DNA of 64,000 nt, from positions 8,308,001-8,372,000 of the forward strand of contig OZ017805.1 in assembly GCA_963969395.1 (NCBI GenBank). Reading direction: 5' to 3'. The stretch comes from Pseudoscleropodium purum (Eukaryota > Streptophyta > Bryopsida > Hypnales > Brachytheciaceae). This document shows, piece after piece, positions 59,213 to 64,000 of the stretch. Made by a program: the position numbers and the translations under genes. Positions within the stretch are counted from its first letter, which is position 1. Each line of letters starts with the position of its first letter. The notes under the pieces are model-generated. The model was not told where the DNA came from and made no database searches. It was given only the letters and a program-made list of their open reading frames with translations.

Positions 59213-62200
59213 TATTGTATATGCAATCTAGGCGTAAGTATCATTAGCCACAAAAATGTGGTAAGATGACATGGATTATCGTCCCAAGGAATTCCAAATG
59301 TTCTCCCAAACTTCAGTGTTTGGATTCTCTCTTTGTCTCCTTCTAGCTACTCTCTCTCTCTTTCTTCTAGATTCCCACTACTATTCGGCTTCATTCCAGA
59401 TCCATTCTTTTTCGGTTTTCGGTTATGTCTTTCCAAAGAATTGGTTTTCAATACCTTTGTTTTACTTTTAGAGGGTCTACTTCTGATCTTTCAAGGGGTA
59501 GGGACTCACTACTCTAGTTTCTCTACTTACTAAACTGACAAAAACAAACAAATATCCAAATAATCAAGGTATTGCAGCATGGAAAGAAGATCTGGATCCT
59601 CACAACATTTCAGATGGTCAATCCGGAACACAAGTCACTCAAGATTGAGTTCATTCCTCCTTACTACAACAACAGATCTTAGGTATCTGGAACTGACAAG
59701 GTGGTAGTCTTTCTAAATGTAAGATGGATTCCAAGGTTGGCAGACCTTTTGGTGAGTGGAAGTTTTTGTTGGCGGTTGCTAATCCCCACACAGAATTGTT
59801 TCCAATTTTGGATCTATACTTGTACCACTCTTCAATATAACCGAACTAGTAGTTCAAAAGCACCAACGTAGCTTCTTTGTTCCAAATCTAACACCAACAC
59901 AATAGTAATCCCTCAATTCGACCCAGTTATCCAAAATCTAGATTCCTCCTCATCCATCCTTCTCACATCTCAACCCTCCAACAAACAAAACAATACAATC
60001 CACACATAGATATTGGAGCTAGAATGTCCAACTAGTGGTTCAGATTACAGAAGGGAATGAAATACAATAAAATAATTGCTAGGATGGAATGAAAAGGCAA
60101 CAAACTTGTTCACCCTTAAAAACCAAAACCAAAACCAAAAATGAACGCCTAAAAAGCCAAAAAGGCACCCCGAAAATCAAGGTAACTATACAATGAACAA
60201 CTTGGGATATCCAAAAAGTTCACAATCCAACTATCCCTAAAAATCCAAAACCTGGGCCCACGTTTGGGAAACCCATCTTGAAATGAAAATCCTAACTAAC
60301 TTCTAACTATCTATCTTTCCCGTTGTGCCTTCTTCGTAGTATTCCCGTTTTGACTACTCGATGTCTTTACCAAAGCCTTCACTAGTGTATTCTTTGCTGA
60401 CGACCGAGTCTGAGGTTTTTGTTGAATTTTTGGAGGAGAGTCTTCAAATTTCGTCTCTTCCTTAGATCTAAACTTCAACACTGTCTCTTCTAACACCTCA
60501 ATTTCTTGAATCTTCAGATCCTTGGCTTGCGGCAAATTACTCAACTCAATCTCCATGTGATTCCGCTTTGGTGACAAATGCTGCATGTGAGAAAAGTCTT
60601 CCGGATGAGAGTTGACTAGATTTGTCATTACTTCAATCTGTGCGTTGAGGTTGCCGTGAACGTTCAATCCGGGTACCTTGAACTTACTGGTCGTGATTCT
60701 CCTAAGTGGTGGAAGGATTGGGACGAAAACTACTTGCTCTATCGGAATGGACTTTCCACTTGGTTCTTTTTTTGACTCAAGTAACACTTGTTCTGTTGGA
60801 GTCCGTACTTGACTGACCAATAGATCGACAGTTAGAGTAAATATAGACTTCAGTTCTTTCAATTGTCGCTGGATCAGACCATTAGAAGCCTGTTGGGTTG
60901 GAGTCTATTATACGAGAGTATCCCAAAATATGCTTCTGAGGACTTCCAGAAACCGTTTTAAGTTAGTGGCCCTTTCCGAATTTAGGTATCCCAACAACTT
61001 ATGCATGTCCCTTAAGATAACTTCCATCCGAGCTTTGAAATCGACCAAGATCTTAACCATCCTTGATTCGGTCATATAACCTTCTTTCTCCAACTAGGTG
61101 ATGTAGAGGTCAATTCTAATCGCCGTATGTTCCAAAACCATAACAAGTTCCTTCAAGTCGTGAACAAGTCGAAGAGCCTCTATTTCCTACTATCTTATCA
61201 CATTCAGCTCCCCTTCCATTCACTCCAATTGGGACTTGAGGTTATCTTCTTCCTCTTGCAACTTCCGGATCTCTTCTTCTTTTTGTCAGAACTCTTCTAG
61301 ATTTGGCCATTTCCGAATCTCTTCTAAAATCTTGTCTAGTTCCTCCTTGAATCCTGCTGAGATGAGGAGTACATGGTCCTTTAGGTTGCCATATATTTTT
61401 TTGGCCTACTACATCCATTAAAGTCCAGCTTCAAAGAGATCTAGGTCTTCATGCTATTCCGAATCCAGACTCAACTCTCCTCTATCCGACATTGGTGCCT
61501 TCCTTCGTGTAGTCGGATTCGTAGACTTCCTTTGTTTCTAGTCGATTGCTTCTTCTTTTTCTGGTTGTCCTTCTCCTTTGGATTCCTTTTCTTCTTCCAG
61601 TTCATCCATCAAGTTGTACTTCAAGATCTCGACTTCGGTGTTGTATTGAATCATCTCTTGCGCACTTAAAACCTATTTGTAATGATAGAGGTGAAACATA
61701 ATTCGGGGTGATAGGGCTGCATTTTGCCCTGGCCATGTGATCAATTAGTTTGCCTACTACGCCCTTAATCATTCTCCTCCAATGTACAATCCAATCCTCT
61801 AAGATCGTAAAGATGGTGTTAACCACCATGACCATAACTTGGGTAGGCTTTTCCAAATACAACATTGGAATGAAGAAATCCAGTACCCATCTATGATTCT
61901 CGTTCCTACAATCACTGATGGCAAAACCTTCCTTTGCGTGAATCAAACTCCGAAACTTTCCGGTTACGTATTTATCTACCCTTTCAACTAATCCGAGTTC
62001 ACTCTTTTTAAACGAATACACATCTGCCCAAATGTTTTCTGTCTAAGCTCGAGGTCAACTCCTCACTGTCAACTCGTATTGGTTTGAAACTCTATAAATG
62101 AATTTCTAGATCATCTCTTGATTCTTCATACTCCATGGCCTATCTAACAATTTGACGCACTCAATACAGATGAGGTCCTCTTCTAGCTGCGCTTAGTGGG

Positions 62201-62755
62201 CCGAATCGGAAGGAATGACTAGACAAACCATTCGAGTTGCTACTACGGACTTTCATGCAGGCAGATCGCTAGCCGCTACCATGAATCACCAACACCCAAC
62301 AACCTGATCTAGTGCAAATGGTACTGACCTTTCCATTCTTTCTTTATTATGATCGCTAACTCACCACTCTTTCTCTCAACTATACATCCACAAGGTTCAA
62401 CAATCAGAAAGAAAGAAAAGTAAAGTGGCGGTGGATTTAAGTACCCAACATGCGGCCAACAGTTTCGAGTGGAGAATGGGTAGAAGACCATTTCCATACC
62501 GGTACCCTAGTTCCCTTGACGAGAAGCCTAAAACATAAATTGTCAGAATTCGAAACTTTTCTAGATTTTGAATCCGTGTTGAATCCATCTTTGTAATGCT
62601 AGTAACAATTCTAGTAATCTAAAATTTGATTATTTTCAGAATAGTCTTAAGGTAGCCAAAATCTTTATGGATTACCAAAAAAAATAAAAAATTGTAAGTC
62701 TTTCTAACCCTATTCTAAACTAATCCTATCCAGTTTGAGTTCTTGTGCTCCTACA
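59213..62755 (-). mobile_element. Family-A element copy D
   Basis: On the minus strand it begins TGTAGGAGCACAAGAACTC (at 62755) and ends CTAGATTGCATATACAATA (at 59213), the family termini with transitions. 5-bp flanks TAAGC (59208-59212) and TAGGC (62756-62760) match at 4 of 5. It contains the Gag-like relic 62282-60311 and the second coding segment near 59862-59690 (LATANKNFHSPKGLPTLES). No long terminal repeats. Confidence 0.8.
60311..62282 (-). pseudogene. Gag-like gene of copy D
   Basis: Starts at the family-conserved ATG (62282). Open parts include 62021-61602 (VDKYVTGKFRSLIHAKEGFA, FFIPMLYLEKPT, VVNTIFTILEDW), the coiled-coil region near 61380-61150, 61093-60908 (ESRMVKILVDFKARMEVIL) and a well-preserved C-terminal 183 codons at 60862-60311 (PILPPLRRITTSKFKVPGL, LPQAKDLKIQEIEVLEE, ending KKAQRER). 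Stops and frameshifts interrupt it. Confidence 0.65.
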
Positions 62756-63007
62756 TAGGCGGATAAGGAAAAAGGTCGTCCATCTCTAGAATTGGTAGTC
62801 CTTCTAGTCATCAAAACACTCTAGCCAATAATGAAATTGTGAAGTTGGAGTCATTTGGCCAATACATTGCTCCATAATGGGCATATACACCATTGCCATA
62901 AACATGAGCCACGATTCCAGTGACACTCATGGAAAGCTCACACAAACTTTGTGTGACTTTCATCATCACTCACATTCTTGGAAGAGTAGTCTTTGCTATA
63001 ACCATCT

Positions 63008-64000
63008 TGTGGGAGTATGAAAACTCAAACCAGATGGAATTAGTCTAGAATAACATTAGGTAGACTTATAATTTTTATTTTTTTGCTAATTCATCGAGAT
63101 TTTTGCTACACTAAGACTATGGTAGAAATAGTCAATTTCCGGATTGCTAGAATTTTTACTAGTGTTACGGAAACGGATTCAATATGGGATTTGGGAAAGT
63201 ACCAAATTCCTAAAACCTACATTCTAGGCCTCTGGTCTAAGAAACTAGGGTATCATTAGGGGAACAGTCTTCTATCTATTCTCCACCAAGAACTATCAAC
63301 TACATGTCGGGTACTTAAACCCACCACCACTTCTCTTTCTCTCCCTTTTGTTTGCTGAACCTTGTGAATCATATAGCTGAGAGAAAGAGTGGTGAATTAG
63401 CAACCAAGATAGAGAAAGGACGGAAAGGTTAGTGCCATGTGCACCGAAGTAGGTTATCAGCTGTCGGTGATTCATGGTGGTGGTTGGCGATCTGGCTGTG
63501 TGAAACTCTAGAGTTGCAGTCCAAATGATTTGTCAAGTTATTCCTTCCAATCCGAACCATCGAGTGCAGTTAGAGGAGGACCTCATGTGTAGCGGATGTG
63601 TTGGACTATTAGATAGACCATAGAGTATCAAGAATGAAGAGATGATCTAGAAACTCATTTACGGAGATTCAAACCAATATGAATTGATGGTGAGAGGTCG
63701 ACCCATAGCTTAGATAAAAGACATCTAGGCAAATGTCTATTTGTTTAAGAAAAAAAAACTCGAACTAGCTGGAACAGCGGATAAGTATGTAGCCAAAAAG
63801 TTCCAAAGTCAGGCCCACCCAAAGGAGGGTTTTGCTATTAGTGACTCCAAAAATGAGAGGCATAGATAGTAACTAGATTTCTTTATTCCGATCTTTTATC
63901 TGGAAAAGCCTACCCGGATTACAGTCACAGTGGCTAACATTATTTTCGGGGCTTTAGAAGACTACATTGTCCATTGGGGGAGAGTGATTTAGGGAGTAGT
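63008..64000 (+). mobile_element. Family-A element copy E, truncated by the window end
   Basis: Begins TGTGGGAGTATGAAAACTC. It carries the uninterrupted AT-rich leader including GGTACTTAAACCCACCACC, and the family ATG at 63474 opens a decayed Gag-like frame whose N-terminal blocks (AHPKEGFAISDSKNERHR, YLEKPTRITVTVANIIFGAL) are readable up to the window end. It is inserted in the 5' part of X2. TSD cannot be checked because the 3' end is outside. Confidence 0.75.

Larger units (their letters stand above)
57832..63007 (-). pseudogene. X2: minus-strand relative of X1, split by copy D
   Basis: Coding segments are 63007-62761 (IVAHVYGNGVYAH, DSNFTISLLARVF) and 59207-57832 (MDALKLIPKESRHGS, LDNFAKDNKNH, LLVGYTHADIDVYF, KSKNTFVVVDLIKAFI, MSKCEGFVTTFVPYVKY, FKEPLLDYPLELVEGFYP, RKFILQYWKPNNSES). 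It matches X1 exon 2 along its whole length and keeps the VGYTHADID motif better than X1. It ends with TAA at 57834-57832. Copy D separates the two parts and copy E has landed at 63008 upstream, so the 5' part lies outside the window. It is non-functional. Confidence 0.65.

Overview
The window reads as nuclear DNA of a land plant with a repeat-rich, AT-rich genome. The evidence is a Ty1/copia retrotransposon, several hAT-like and Mutator-like short elements with clean target-site duplications (TSDs), a short run of the plant telomere motif CCCTAAA, splice-like junctions and no operon structure. I cannot name the species. I see no intact single-copy host gene: almost everything that looks coding is a transposon gene, a transposase-like relic or an unidentified decayed reading frame. 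Most in-frame stops I checked are one C-to-T (or G-to-A) change from a sense codon, as expected of methylated, silenced DNA.

Layout. 1-4375: right-hand part of a large hAT-like element; after a GC-rich subterminal block it carries one reading frame (526-3924) with three in-frame stops. It abuts a decayed minus-strand gene (4376-5738). 5780-6530: diverged satellite holding a short hAT element. 6634-11266: large tandem duplication, not coding. 11266-15520: AT-rich DNA with several tandem repeats, ending in a diverged ~110-bp satellite. 15689-16183: decayed ORF. 17009-17366 and 18743-18963: short hAT elements. 19033-33247: a transposase-like relic (X1) with a predicted intron full of 75-bp repeats. 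X1 is broken by a three-level nest: element A1 (23131-32968) contains A2 (25167-31952), which contains B (26809-30074), each with a 5-bp TSD.

33248-36930: repeats plus an unidentified Asp/Asn-rich coding relic. 36931-42468: complete but dead copia element on the minus strand, inserted in an older repeat whose unoccupied relative lies at 43160-43400. 42795-44031: a short hAT element and a Mutator-like element. 46383-46745: hAT element with a perfect 8-bp TSD. 47211-54660: second transposase-like relic (Z), broken by family-A copy C, which itself holds a Mutator-like element. 57832-63007: X2, a minus-strand relative of X1, broken by copies D and E of family A. E runs off the window end.

The most unusual material is families A and B: elements of about 3.3-3.8 kb with TG...CA termini and 5-bp TSDs, encoding a Gag-like or plant-transposon-like protein with an acidic middle and coiled coil, yet with no long terminal repeats that I can find in any copy. 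A also has a second short conserved coding segment near its 3' end.
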